From: DAOUAT01 sp964551735
GTDB lineage: Bacteria > Chloroflexota > Anaerolineae > CG2-30-64-16
DNA: 36,535 nt
Direction: 5' to 3'
NCBI GenBank assembly: GCA_964551735.1
Contig: CAZKEF010000051.1
Span: 1 to 36,535 of the forward strand
The notes under the pieces were generated by a model, which had not been told where the DNA came from, did no database searches, and saw only the letters and a program-made list of their open reading frames with translations. This document shows positions 8,165-15,659 of this stretch, in pieces. The first letter of the stretch is position 1. Every line of letters starts with the position of its first letter. The translations under genes and the position numbers were made by a program.

Positions 8165-9148
8165 TTATTGAGAAGATGCCACCGTGATGACAACCTTCCC
8201 ACGGGCATGACCTGCGCCGAGATACCGGAGCGCTTCGGCGGTCTCGCTCAGCGGGTAGCCCCGGTCAATCACTGGTACGACCTTACCGGCTTCCAGTAGC
8301 TCTTTGAGCGTCACCAGATCTCCCTGGTTCGGTCGCGCCGTGAAGCCGCCCAGCTTCCTGCCTCCTTTTTCCGACATCCAGCTTCCCAGCAGCATGGCCT
8401 GGAAGATCTGCCCCGGCTTGCCGCCAGCCATCACGTAAATGCCTTGGGGCGTCAGGGCTCGCTTGTAAGCTGAGAGCGGCTGGAAGCCGTTGGCGGCGAA
8501 GATCAGGTCATACGTCTGTCCGGTGCGGGTAAAATCCTCTCGGGTGTAGTCAATGACCCGATCGGCCCCCAGCGAGCGCGCCAGCTCCAGGTTCCGTGTG
8601 CTGCACACCGCCGTGACCTCAGCGCCGAACGCTTTGGCGATCTGCACTGCAAAGGTCCCCACCCCGCCCGACGCCCCGTTGATCAGCACCTTTTGGCCCG
8701 CCCGAATCCGCCCGTGATCCCGCAAACCCTGCAGGGCTGTGACGGCCGCCATGGGCACGGCCGCGGCTTGCTCGAACGAGAGCGCGGCCGGTTTCAGCGC
8801 CAGAGCGCTTTCAGGCACCGCGACATACTCGGCAAAACCGCCCCTGTCACATGCGGAGATGTCCCCGAACACCTCGTCGCCTGGCCGAAGCTGCTTGACG
8901 TTGCTGCCGGCCGCCTCGATCCGGCCAGCGATGTCCACGCCGGGGATCGCCACCTTGGGCCGGCGCAGCCCCCCGCCCATCAGGCGCACCAGGGGGATGT
9001 CGGCGGTCAACAGATGCCAGTCGTACATGTTGACGGAGGCTGCATGAATCTTGACCAGCACCTCGTCCGCCGTGGGCGCAGGTTTTGCCACCTCCTGGAA
9101 TTGAAGCGCCTCAGGGGGGCCGTATTTGGTGCAGATAATCGCTTTCAT
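8165..9148 (-). CDS. MDR-superfamily NAD(P)-dependent alcohol dehydrogenase / quinone oxidoreductase
   Basis: This 327-aa cytosolic enzyme belongs to the medium-chain dehydrogenase/reductase superfamily. The N-terminal GroES-like domain opens MKAIICTKYGPPEALQFQEV and contains PGVDIAGRIEAAG and RPGDEVFG. The Rossmann domain has the nucleotide-binding loop INGASGGVGTFAVQIAKAFG near residues 155-174. The usual catalytic and structural zinc cysteines are not apparent, which points to the zinc-free quinone oxidoreductase-like branch. The ATG overlaps the upstream gene's stop as ATGA, so it is the last gene of operon I. The specific substrate cannot be read from the sequence. Confidence 0.9.
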   Translation of the reverse strand: MKAIICTKYGPPEALQFQEVAKPAPTADEVLVKIHAASVNMYDWHLLTADIPLVRLMGGGLRRPKVAIPGVDIAGRIEAAGSNVKQLRPGDEVFGDISACDRGGFAEYVAVPESALALKPAALSFEQAAAVPMAAVTALQGLRDHGRIRAGQKVLINGASGGVGTFAVQIAKAFGAEVTAVCSTRNLELARSLGADRVIDYTREDFTRTGQTYDLIFAANGFQPLSAYKRALTPQGIYVMAGGKPGQIFQAMLLGSWMSEKGGRKLGGFTARPNQGDLVTLKELLEAGKVVPVIDRGYPLSETAEALRYLGAGHARGKVVITVASSQ

Positions 9149-9858
9149 TTCAATCCTCCACGTTCAGGCTGCCCGGCAGAGAGGGCGGCGACCGCCGCCG
9201 GATTGAAGCCCTTGACGATCAGCCAGCCCCCCAGGACGATTTCCTGCACGGCGATCGGCGCCGCCAGAGGAATGTAGCTGGTAATCCGGTTACCGCTGAA
9301 GGTGGCCAGCACGCACGCCGTCAGCATCAGGATCATGGCGACGATCCCGAAGCCCGACAGCCAGCGGGGAATGAGCCGCGACTGGAAGAGAAGATAGTAG
9401 TACATCAACCCACCCACGCAGAAGGCGAACACCGCTACCAAGGCAGCATTGTCACGCACGCTCACCAACAAATCGCCAATGGCCTGAAGCGCCGCACGAT
9501 CGGTGGCTCCCGCCGTTATGAACCGCTGGCCGAGCACCAACAGGGACAGCAGGCACACGATGCCGACCATGTAAAAGGTCGCCTCCAAGGCCCTGAAGAT
9601 GACAGAGCCGAGAGCCAGACCCGCATTCTGCTGCTTCAGGGCGGGGTACAGCGCGATGGCGATGCCGGCGCCTGTAAAGGCGCTGACGATCCAAAGCAAC
9701 ACGCCGCCGGCCGCCTGGTTCGGTTGTGCAGAGAACCGGATGAGGTAGTCCGTAGCGGTCAGATCCGGCATGAGCGGCGTCGCCAGCAACGGCCCTGTGA
9801 GGGTCGCGAGGATGAACAGCACGCCAGCGATAACCGCTGTTTTTCGAGTTGAATTCAT
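9145..9858 (-). CDS. DUF4386 membrane protein (paralogue 1)
   Basis: A 237-aa polytopic membrane protein with about six hydrophobic helices. It starts MNSTRKTAVIAGVLFILATL, the usual opening of DUF4386 proteins, and contains the family-typical SRLIPRWLSGFGIV near residues 160-172. Function of the family is unknown. It is clearly paralogous to the next upstream gene (shared RKTAVIAGVLFI / RRTAVIVGILFI, PRWLSG, and a closing WLIVKGF). GGAGA lies 7 bases before the start, and both ends overlap neighbouring genes by four bases (ATGA), so expression is tightly coupled. Confidence 0.88.
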   Translation of the reverse strand: MNSTRKTAVIAGVLFILATLTGPLLATPLMPDLTATDYLIRFSAQPNQAAGGVLLWIVSAFTGAGIAIALYPALKQQNAGLALGSVIFRALEATFYMVGIVCLLSLLVLGQRFITAGATDRAALQAIGDLLVSVRDNAALVAVFAFCVGGLMYYYLLFQSRLIPRWLSGFGIVAMILMLTACVLATFSGNRITSYIPLAAPIAVQEIVLGGWLIVKGFNPAAVAALSAGQPERGGLK

Positions 9859-10553
9859 TTTGTGTCTCCTTTTGATGAACTGAATCCCTTCACGATGAGC
9901 CAGACCGCAAAGACCATCTCTTGTAGGGCCAGCGGGATCATCAGACGCCCGATGCCCGATGCGATGTCCGGGGCAACATGTTGTGGACCGAACATGCTGA
10001 CCAGGTTAGCGGCGAAGTAGAACACGCCGCCAATCAAGCCCCAGCCTGACAGCCACCGGGGAACGAGCCTGGCTTGATAGAACGCGCCGTAGATCATCAG
10101 CGCGCCGATGCTGAACACGAGGGCGCCCCACATCTCGGTCCAATCCTTCGCGGCGGTGAGCATGGCCCCCAGCGTTTGGAGATTGGCCGCATCTGCCGCG
10201 CCGGCGTTGGCAAAGGTCTCGCTGAGGGTCGCCATCAGGAGCATACTGAGCACCATGACTGCATACGATATGGCTTCGATGGCGCCCCGGAACAGGACAG
10301 CGCCCAGCGCCAGAACTTGATTGTGCTTTCTCAAGATCGGGTACAGCATCACCGGCATCATGGCAAGGGACAATCCCATCAGCGAGACGAGGAGCGCGCC
10401 GGCAATCCATTGCGTTTCACTCGCAGCGATATTGAGTGGGAATGTGGCCTCCGCGCGAATCGGGGCGGTGACAACGCCGCTCAGGATGCCCGAAACCGTG
10501 CCGATGATGAACAAGATTCCAACGATGACGGCTGTCCTTCTGTAGGTGTTCAT
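9855..10553 (-). CDS. DUF4386 membrane protein (paralogue 2)
   Basis: A 232-aa polytopic membrane protein beginning MNTYRRTAVIVGILFIIGTV. It shares ARLVPRWLSGWGLIGGV near the middle and VFAVWLIVKGF near the end with its neighbour, so the two arose by tandem duplication. The same frame stays open upstream to 11393, but that extension is the shifted reading of two other genes. The ATG at 10553 overlaps the upstream stop as ATGA and follows GGAGATCC, which fixes the start. Function unknown; six membrane segments are expected. Confidence 0.88.
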   Translation of the reverse strand: MNTYRRTAVIVGILFIIGTVSGILSGVVTAPIRAEATFPLNIAASETQWIAGALLVSLMGLSLAMMPVMLYPILRKHNQVLALGAVLFRGAIEAISYAVMVLSMLLMATLSETFANAGAADAANLQTLGAMLTAAKDWTEMWGALVFSIGALMIYGAFYQARLVPRWLSGWGLIGGVFYFAANLVSMFGPQHVAPDIASGIGRLMIPLALQEMVFAVWLIVKGFSSSKGDTK

Positions 10554-11203
10554 TTTGGATCTCCTCGCAGCAGCACGATCCCCAGTCTGACGAACCAGAT
10601 GATCTGGCTGAGGCCGAAAACACCGATCAGCGTGTTGGTCAGCCCTGGGATCAGCGAGAGGATGCCCACCGCGCCGGCGAACAAGCCGAGGACGTTCAGG
10701 CCCCGGAACAAGGCACCAGCCCGCAACGCGGCCAGGCTGACCAGCAGCGTCCACAGGCCGCCCAGGATCTCGCCGTTGCCGTTGCGCAGCCCGCTCGCCA
10801 CGGCCTCGATGGCCTGCCAGAGCAGCGCCGCCTGGGTCGGGTCGGTGGCGTGGAGCGCGGTGACGGGCGCGATCCCGGCGTTGGCGACCATGCCGCTGGC
10901 GATCAGCGCGCCGGCCCAGATGATCCCCAGCGCGGTAGCTGTCCGCATCAGCGCCGGCGCGCCGGCCCGCAGCCGGTCGTGCAGCGCCAGCGCCAGCACG
11001 ATCAAGGCGACGCCGAAGGCCACGTACATCAGCAGGTTGGTGGCAAAGATGATCATCGGCATTTTGACGAGCAGGGCCACCTTTTGGGCCGGGTCGGTGA
11101 TGCTGGGATAGTCCAGCACGACGAGAAAAACGGCCATTCCGATCAGGTAGGCGACGGCCAGGTACAACGCGGCGAAACCGCCATACTTCTGCAAAGTTTT
11201 CAT
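10550..11203 (-). CDS. multi-pass membrane protein, DUF4386-like topology
   Basis: The 217-aa product starts MKTLQKYGGFAALYLAVAYL and has about six hydrophobic helices, with LVKMPMIIFATNLLMYVAFG near residues 46-65 and SQIIWFVRLGIVLL at the end. Size, topology and context resemble the DUF4386 proteins that follow, but sequence similarity by eye is weak. A GTG six codons upstream is possible, but AGGAGGGGGAA immediately precedes the ATG at 11203, so I use that. The stop overlaps the next gene by four bases. This is the gene that is missing from the second copy of the cassette. Confidence 0.75.
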   Translation of the reverse strand: MKTLQKYGGFAALYLAVAYLIGMAVFLVVLDYPSITDPAQKVALLVKMPMIIFATNLLMYVAFGVALIVLALALHDRLRAGAPALMRTATALGIIWAGALIASGMVANAGIAPVTALHATDPTQAALLWQAIEAVASGLRNGNGEILGGLWTLLVSLAALRAGALFRGLNVLGLFAGAVGILSLIPGLTNTLIGVFGLSQIIWFVRLGIVLLRGDPK

Positions 11204-11227
11204 TTCCCCCTCCTTCCTCACGCCGGA

Positions 11228-11524
11228 TTAGCGTCGCCGCGACGACGCGCGGCCCCCGCCGCCCCAAACCGCCGTCAGCCCCAACAGGAAGCCAAAGACA
11301 TACCAGTTCCCGTTGTTGTGCGTCTCGAAAACGTGCACGGTGTCCGAGAAGAGCGAGATGACAAATGTCACCGGCGCGATGATCCCGTGCCACAGGCCCT
11401 GCCAGAAGCCGGCGACGCGGCCCGCTTCGTCCGGGGTGTTGACCAGCGCGTTGGGGCCGGCCACACAGCCAACTAGCGCCAGGAGCGCCATGACCAGCAC
11501 AACTACGACAAATGCGTTTCTCAT
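11228..11524 (-). CDS. 98-aa lipoprotein-like membrane protein (cassette copy 1)
   Basis: The short protein opens with a signal or anchor segment MRNAFVVVVLVMALLALVGC, whose LVGC could be a lipobox. It then has WQGLWHGIIAPVTFVISLF, a hydrophilic FETHNNGNW and a second hydrophobic stretch YVFGFLLGLTAVWGG. I recognise this as a small conserved protein type with no assigned function. GGAGG lies 8 bases before the ATG. Copy 2 at 15307-15603 differs at only three residues, all in the first 21, and its DNA is identical over the distal part of the gene. Confidence 0.8.
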   Translation of the reverse strand: MRNAFVVVVLVMALLALVGCVAGPNALVNTPDEAGRVAGFWQGLWHGIIAPVTFVISLFSDTVHVFETHNNGNWYVFGFLLGLTAVWGGGGRASSRRR

Positions 11525-11582
11525 AGGTGATTCCTCCTTGTTTGGGTTTTCTCTAAATTCAGCGAGTTCGCGGGTATTGCAG

Positions 11583-11999
11583 TCAGGACTGGGCTGCCTC
11601 GAAGCGCCAACTCCACGCCAGCCAGATGATCCCCAGCATAGCGACCACCTCCAAGGCGGCAAAGACAGGATAGCTGGCGCTTTCCCAATTCCCCCCGCCA
11701 AGCACATAGAGCAGGGTCAGCACGCTGGCCGCGATATTCAGCCAGCGGTTCACGTCACGGCGGAACCAACGCGAGGCGACGATCATCGCGATCGGGATCG
11801 CCTGGAGCAGGCTGAAGCCCACGATCAGCGCCGGGGTGAGGTTGAACCCCGTGTTGCCGTTCATGATGCTTGCGAGCGTGCCAGGCTCCAGGAAGCCGAT
11901 GATGTCGGCGAAGGCGATGCAGAACAGCACACAGACCCACAGCGTGGACAGCGCGACCTTGCGGTCCTGGACTTCGATCAGCTTGTTACCGGTGTTCAT
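11583..11999 (-). CDS. DUF6326-like four-helix membrane protein (cassette copy 1)
   Basis: A 138-aa protein with a short charged N-terminus (KLIEVQDRKVALSTLWVCV) followed by about four membrane segments: LFCIAFADIIGFLEPGTL, FNLTPALIVGFSLLQAIPIAM, WLNIAASVLTLLYVLGGG and YPVFAALEVVAMLGIIWLAW. The STLW and D-x-x-G-F arrangement recalls DUF6326 proteins, but I could not search to confirm that name. Function unknown. It lies 3 bases after the GHL gene. Copy 2 (15660-16076) differs at about six residues. Confidence 0.8.
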   Translation of the reverse strand: MNTGNKLIEVQDRKVALSTLWVCVLFCIAFADIIGFLEPGTLASIMNGNTGFNLTPALIVGFSLLQAIPIAMIVASRWFRRDVNRWLNIAASVLTLLYVLGGGNWESASYPVFAALEVVAMLGIIWLAWSWRFEAAQS

Positions 12000-12002
12000 G
12001 CT

Positions 12003-12275
12003 TTACTCCTGATAAGGTTGGTTTTGAGATCCCGGTGGCGGAATCTGATTGACCGAGAGCAACGGCATTCCCAAATCGCGCACCTTTTTGAGCAACCCGT
12101 GCAGCGCGGCCTGATCCACCACCGGGCCGGTGAGCAGTGTATCGCCATCCTCAGACAGCGTGATGGTCAGACCCTCGAACCAGTCTGCCCACGCCAGGCC
12201 CAGGTGGCCCTTGAGCCTGATACGATAGATCACGGGGCGGCTTGGATCAGTTGTCGGGTCGGGATTGTTTGACAT
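12003..12275 (-). CDS. small GHL-motif protein, copy 1
   Basis: A 90-aa soluble protein of unknown function, the first gene of operon I. Its core reads YRIRLKGHL, WADWFEGLTITLSEDGDTLL, TGPVVDQAALHGLLKKVRDL and a closing LLSVNQ. Two paralogues lie in this window (16080-16346 and 23297-23515) sharing GHL, W-x-x-WF-x-GL, DGDT/GGDT, GPV-x-DQ-x-ALHGLL and VRDL. The fold looks like a compact alpha/beta domain, with strands around the GHL and LTIT parts and a helix at DQAALHGLLKKVR. A small sensory, adaptor or ligand-binding role is only a guess, based on recurrence beside LuxR regulators. Confidence 0.82.
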   Translation of the reverse strand: MSNNPDPTTDPSRPVIYRIRLKGHLGLAWADWFEGLTITLSEDGDTLLTGPVVDQAALHGLLKKVRDLGMPLLSVNQIPPPGSQNQPYQE

Positions 12276-12318
12276 GACCTCGCACCTGTTGGGTTTGATC
12301 TCAGCGGCTGAGCCGCTC

Positions 12319-12399
12319 GCTCAATGCACAGGTACTATACCGGCGCGCCGGTGTTGTTGTATAGACACTTTGGTGTTGGTGGGAGGTGTTGTTTTTGGA
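12319..12399 (-). promoter_or_regulatory. conserved promoter/operator element X1 of operon I
   Basis: Upstream of the GHL gene lies a region repeated before operon II (17100-17180). Bases 12350-12395 match 17131-17176 exactly over 46 bp. On the minus strand the element runs from a C-rich tract through ACACCAAAGTGT (a near-palindrome) and CTATACAACAACACC to a GC palindrome CCGGCGCGCCGG, then TATAGT (12339-12334), which fits a -10 box. No good -35 is present, as expected for an activator-dependent promoter. A separate 7-bp hairpin, AGCGGCT-G-AGCCGCT, lies at 12303-12317 in the leader. Confidence 0.65.
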
Positions 12400-12447
12400 A
12401 CGGCGAAGGAGGAGAGGGAGAGAGGGTGGATAATGCGCAGCGTGCCG

Positions 12448-15177
12448 TTACAGCAGCCCCAGCTCGCGGGCGCGGGCGATGGCTTCGGTGCGGCTTTGCA
12501 CCTGGAGTTTGTCGAAAATCCGGCGGTTGTGCCCTTTGACCGTGTCCAGGGCGAGGAAAAGCCGTGCGCCGATCTCGCGGTTGGAGAGCCCCTGGATGAT
12601 CAGCTTCAGGATTTCCAGTTCGCGACCGCTCAACGGCTCAGGCTTTGTGGATTTCAGATCGGCGATTTTCGATTGGGGTATGGCCGCCGGTTGTCCAAAA
12701 GCAGCCAGGAGTCTATCTGCATAAGCGAGCAGGTTGCCAGCATGACTGCCCAGTGGCTTGTCAATCCGCAATCGCAAATCGGCAATCGCCAATTGCATCG
12801 GCTCGCCCTCATCCACGAAGAGCCGAATGAAGCCGCCCGGCTCGGCCAGCGCCAGGGCAGCGGCCAGCGCCTGCGCCGCCTGCGCTTTGTCGCCTTTCAG
12901 GTGCAGCGCAAGCGCCTGCAGCGCCATGACCCTGAGCTGCTCATCGGCCCAGCCGCGGGCTTCCGCCTGCTGGCGGAATGGTTCCAACACGGCCAGCGCC
13001 GCGGCCGGATCGTCCTGGGCGATGAGCACGCGCGCCTGGCTGAGCGGGAGGTCATATTGCCGGGCCAGGTGCGCGGCCGCGGCGACCTGGCCCTGACGCA
13101 GCAGAGTTCTGACCTGGACCGCGGCGATCTCCGGCAGCCATTGGGCGAAGTTCTTTTGGCGCGCGGCCTCTTCAGTTTGCGCCAACAGCGCGGCCGCGCC
13201 GGTCACATTGCCTCGCGCCAGTTTGACGCGGGCCAGAAGCACTTCGCTGGCAATGTAGCGGTCAATCGTGGGGTCATACTGCCGCGCCAGTTGCAGGCTC
13301 TGTTGGCCGTGCTGCTCAGCCGCAGCGAGATCGTTCCATTCGTAGGCGATACGCGCCAGGCCGATATACTCCTCGTGGGCATTCGGAGGCCCCTGGTCGC
13401 TCAGCAGCTTCAGGGAACGTCGGTAGGTATCCGCCGCCTGGTACAACTGGTTGTCCGTTTCCTGTACCTGACCCAGGCTGGTGGACGCCAGGACGGTGTA
13501 GTAGGTATTCCCAGACGCCTGCTGGATCGCTTCGGCAAAGACCTGCCGGGCCGCAGCGCGATCCCCCTGCAGCCGGTAGGCAAATCCCAGCGCCCAGGTC
13601 GCGCGACTGCGGAAAGGTAAGTTGTCGGGGCGCAGATACTCCAGGGCGCGGCGCGCCTGGATGATTGCGTCCTCCGGTTGGTAACGGATCATCGCCAGTG
13701 TGGCCCTGATGGCGGCCATCTGCCCGATCAGGTCGCGGGCCTGGTCGTCGAGATCGGCGTGTGGCGGGGCAGCAGCTAACGCTGCCTCGGCCGCCTGTAA
13801 TTTCTCTTCGACGCCGGTGGTTTGGCCGGCCATGAGCGCCGACGTGGCCGACCTCACCCACAACCAGGGCCGGGCATCCAAGACGGTCTTGGGCAGCGAA
13901 TCGAGCCAGCCGAGGACGACGGTCACTACAGTGAACGAGTGCAGCGGGATCCGGCCTCCCTGGAGCAGCCGTTCGGCGCGCTCGATGTCGTTGGCGGCGG
14001 CGGCATGGCGGAAAGCCTCGAAGTCCACGGCATGGTCTTCGTACCACTGGCTGGCGCGGATGTGCAGCTCGGCGATTTCCGCGGCGGTGAGACTCTGGCC
14101 CAACCGCTGCCGCAGCAGGTCCCCGAAGAGATGGTGATAACGATACCAGCGCCGCTCGTGATCCAGCGGGACGATGAACAAATTGGCGCGTTCGATGTGT
14201 TCTAAGATTGCCGACGAAGGATGAAGGACGACTGACGAAATCTGCCCTTCGTCGTTCGTCATTCGTCGTTCGTCTATCACCGCGTCACACAGCGGGCCAC
14301 ACAAGCGATCGAGGATGGACGTGCGCAGCAGGAAGGCCTGGATGCTCGTGGGCTGCTTCTGCAGGACTTCTTCGAGCAGATAATCGAGCACAAAGCGATG
14401 GCTGCCGGTAAAAGACTCGATGAAGCTGGCGGTATCTGGGTGTCCCTGCATCGAAAGCGCGGCCAGTTGCAGACCGGCGATCCAGCCTTCGGTGCGGGCT
14501 TCCAGCGCGGCGATGTCCTCGGCCGAGAGGTGGAGGCCCATCACCCGGTTGAGGAACTCGGCGGCTTCGGCGGGCGTGAAGCGCAGATCGGCCGCGCGCA
14601 GCTCGGTCAGTTGGCCGCGGGCGCGCCAGCGCGCCAGCGGAAACGGCGGATCCTCGCGCGTGGCGATGACCACGTGCAGGTGGGGCGGGAGATGCTCGAT
14701 GAGGAAGGTGAGCGCCTGGCTCAGCGCTGGGGCTTCGATCACGTGGGCGTCATCGAGCGCCAGGATGAGCCGCTCCGCACGGGCGGCCAGCTCATTGAGC
14801 AAGCTGGACACCAGCCATTCGATGTTCGGCGGCTGAGGCTGGGGCGCCTGCAGACCGGCTAACACCCCTGCGCCGATCCCCGGCGCGACCGTCTGCAAGG
14901 CCGTGACCAGGTAAGCCAGAAAGCCGGTGGGGTCGTTATCCCCGGCGTCCAGCGACAACCAGGCGGCGGGTAGGGGCGGGGTCACCCCGCCCCTATTGCT
15001 CGCCAGCCATTCACTCACCAACGTGGTCTTCCCAAAGCCGGCGGAGGCCGAGATCAGCGTCAACCGCGCGCCCTGGCGCAGTCCTTCGTCCAAGCGCTGC
15101 AGCAAGCGCGGACGCGTGACGCGGTTGGCGCGCACGGGTGGGATGTAGAATTTGGTCGCCAGAAGCTGATTTATCAC
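12448..15177 (-). CDS. LuxR-family MalT/LAL-type ATP-binding regulator 1
   Basis: A 909-aa STAND-type transcriptional activator. The start ATKFYIPP is typical of MalT-like proteins. Walker A is SASAGFGKTT at residues 43-52 and Walker B is LILALDDAH near 137-145. The marker ANLFIVPLDHERRWYRYHHL follows the ATPase, then a long TPR-like helical array, and a LuxR helix-turn-helix fills the last 63 residues (SGRELEILKLIIQGLSNREI, VKGHNRRIF). In this family ATP and an inducer drive oligomerisation on promoters; the inducer is unknown here. The start is GTG, with AGGTG 6 bases before it inside an inverted repeat. Three or four short palindromic or tandem repeats are inserted in frame (near 12650-12800, 14213-14275, 14971-14995). 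It lies between the two cassette copies. Confidence 0.92.
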   Translation of the reverse strand: MINQLLATKFYIPPVRANRVTRPRLLQRLDEGLRQGARLTLISASAGFGKTTLVSEWLASNRGGVTPPLPAAWLSLDAGDNDPTGFLAYLVTALQTVAPGIGAGVLAGLQAPQPQPPNIEWLVSSLLNELAARAERLILALDDAHVIEAPALSQALTFLIEHLPPHLHVVIATREDPPFPLARWRARGQLTELRAADLRFTPAEAAEFLNRVMGLHLSAEDIAALEARTEGWIAGLQLAALSMQGHPDTASFIESFTGSHRFVLDYLLEEVLQKQPTSIQAFLLRTSILDRLCGPLCDAVIDERRMTNDEGQISSVVLHPSSAILEHIERANLFIVPLDHERRWYRYHHLFGDLLRQRLGQSLTAAEIAELHIRASQWYEDHAVDFEAFRHAAAANDIERAERLLQGGRIPLHSFTVVTVVLGWLDSLPKTVLDARPWLWVRSATSALMAGQTTGVEEKLQAAEAALAAAPPHADLDDQARDLIGQMAAIRATLAMIRYQPEDAIIQARRALEYLRPDNLPFRSRATWALGFAYRLQGDRAAARQVFAEAIQQASGNTYYTVLASTSLGQVQETDNQLYQAADTYRRSLKLLSDQGPPNAHEEYIGLARIAYEWNDLAAAEQHGQQSLQLARQYDPTIDRYIASEVLLARVKLARGNVTGAAALLAQTEEAARQKNFAQWLPEIAAVQVRTLLRQGQVAAAAHLARQYDLPLSQARVLIAQDDPAAALAVLEPFRQQAEARGWADEQLRVMALQALALHLKGDKAQAAQALAAALALAEPGGFIRLFVDEGEPMQLAIADLRLRIDKPLGSHAGNLLAYADRLLAAFGQPAAIPQSKIADLKSTKPEPLSGRELEILKLIIQGLSNREIGARLFLALDTVKGHNRRIFDKLQVQSRTEAIARARELGLL
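12640..12800. repeat. repeat-derived linkers in LuxR 1 (AATCGC/AAATCGG type)
   Basis: Two linkers near the C-terminus of regulator 1 are encoded by related short repeats: AGATCGGCGATTTTCGATTGG near 12656-12677, and CAATCCGCAATCGCAAATCG with GCAATCGCCAATTG near 12762-12798. They encode KIADLKST and AIADLRLRIDK. Corresponding linkers of regulators 2 and 3 have different sequences, so these parts look inserted rather than conserved protein. Confidence 0.5.
14213..14275. repeat. imperfect 27-bp inverted repeat inside LuxR 1
   Basis: Left arm GACGAAGGATGAAGGACGAC (continuing TGACGAA) and right arm TTCGTCGTTCGTCATTCGTC (continuing GTTCGTC) pair at about 22 of 27 positions. The element keeps the reading frame and encodes DERRMTNDEGQISSVVLHPS in the linker between the ATPase and ANLFIVPLD. 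Regulator 2 has a similar element at the same protein position. Confidence 0.7.
14971..14995. repeat. perfect 12-bp palindrome inside LuxR 1
   Basis: TAGGGGCGGGGT (14971-14982), one C, then ACCCCGCCCCTA (14984-14995). It encodes part of NRGGVTPPLP between SEWLAS and AAWLSLD, a spot where regulators 2 and 3 have only a few residues. It looks like an in-frame insertion related to the intergenic GTAGGGGC repeat at 8101-8158. Confidence 0.7.
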
Positions 15178-15220
15178 GGGTTCACCTATCCAGAGGCAGC
15201 CGTATTGTATAGGTGAACCC
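15178..15220 (-). promoter_or_regulatory. 12-bp perfect inverted repeat abutting the LuxR 1 start codon
   Basis: GGGTTCACCTAT (15178-15189) and ATAGGTGAACCC (15209-15220) are exact complements separated by 19 bp, so the half-site centres are 31 bp apart, about three helical turns. The proximal arm ends directly at the GTG start and contains AGGTG, the only plausible ribosome binding site. It could be an operator for autoregulation or an RNA hairpin that hides the translation start. Confidence 0.6.
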
Positions 15221-15306
15221 GGTTGAGGTCAACTCACGTCCGCCGGGAAAGCGATGCGGAAACACATCCGGCCCAGTTATTTTTCCCCCTCCTTCCTCAC
15301 GCCGGA

Positions 15307-15603
15307 TTAGCGTCGCCGCGACGACGCGCGGCCCCCGCCGCCCCAAACCGCCGTCAGCCCCAACAGGAAGCCAAAGACATACCAGTTCCCGTTGTTGTGC
15401 GTCTCGAAAACGTGCACGGTGTCCGAGAAGAGCGAGATGACAAATGTCACCGGCGCGATGATCCCGTGCCACAGGCCCTGCCAGAAGCCGGCGACGCGGC
15501 CCGCTTCGTCCGGGGTGTTGACCAGCGCGTTGGGGCCGGCCGCACAGCCAGATAGCGCCAGGAGCGCCATGACCAACAAAACGACGACAAAGGCGTTTCT
15601 CAC
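15307..15603 (-). CDS. 98-aa lipoprotein-like membrane protein (cassette copy 2)
   Basis: Nearly identical to the product at 11228-11524. The N-terminus reads VRNAFVVVLLVMALLALSGC with a better lipobox (LSGC-A) than copy 1. The rest, from AGPNALVNTPDEAGRVAGF to the basic tail SSRRR, is the same. The start codon is GTG here and ATG in copy 1, with the same ribosome binding site GGAGGAAT, so copy 2 may be translated less. It is the last gene of operon II, 130 bases before the LuxR 1 start. Confidence 0.8.
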   Translation of the reverse strand: MRNAFVVVLLVMALLALSGCAAGPNALVNTPDEAGRVAGFWQGLWHGIIAPVTFVISLFSDTVHVFETHNNGNWYVFGFLLGLTAVWGGGGRASSRRR

Positions 15604-15659
15604 AGGTGATTCCTCCTTTTTGGGATTCTCCAAATTCAGCGAGTTCGCGGGTATTGCAG

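Larger units (their letters stand above)
11203..12275 (-). repeat. segmental duplication, copy 1 (partner 15282-16346)
   Basis: The three-gene cassette (98-aa protein, DUF6326-like, GHL) is duplicated. Bases 11203-11462 and 15282-15541 are identical over 260 bp. Divergence then rises through the DUF6326-like gene and is largest in the GHL gene. The similarity stops exactly at the ATG of the next gene in copy 1. Confidence 0.85.

Noticed and set aside
9855..11393. One continuous 512-codon minus-strand frame
   Set aside because: Only its last 232 codons are a DUF4386 protein. The upstream part is arginine- and glycine-rich shifted reading of the membrane-protein and 98-aa genes, and a coupled ATG at 10553 explains the real start.
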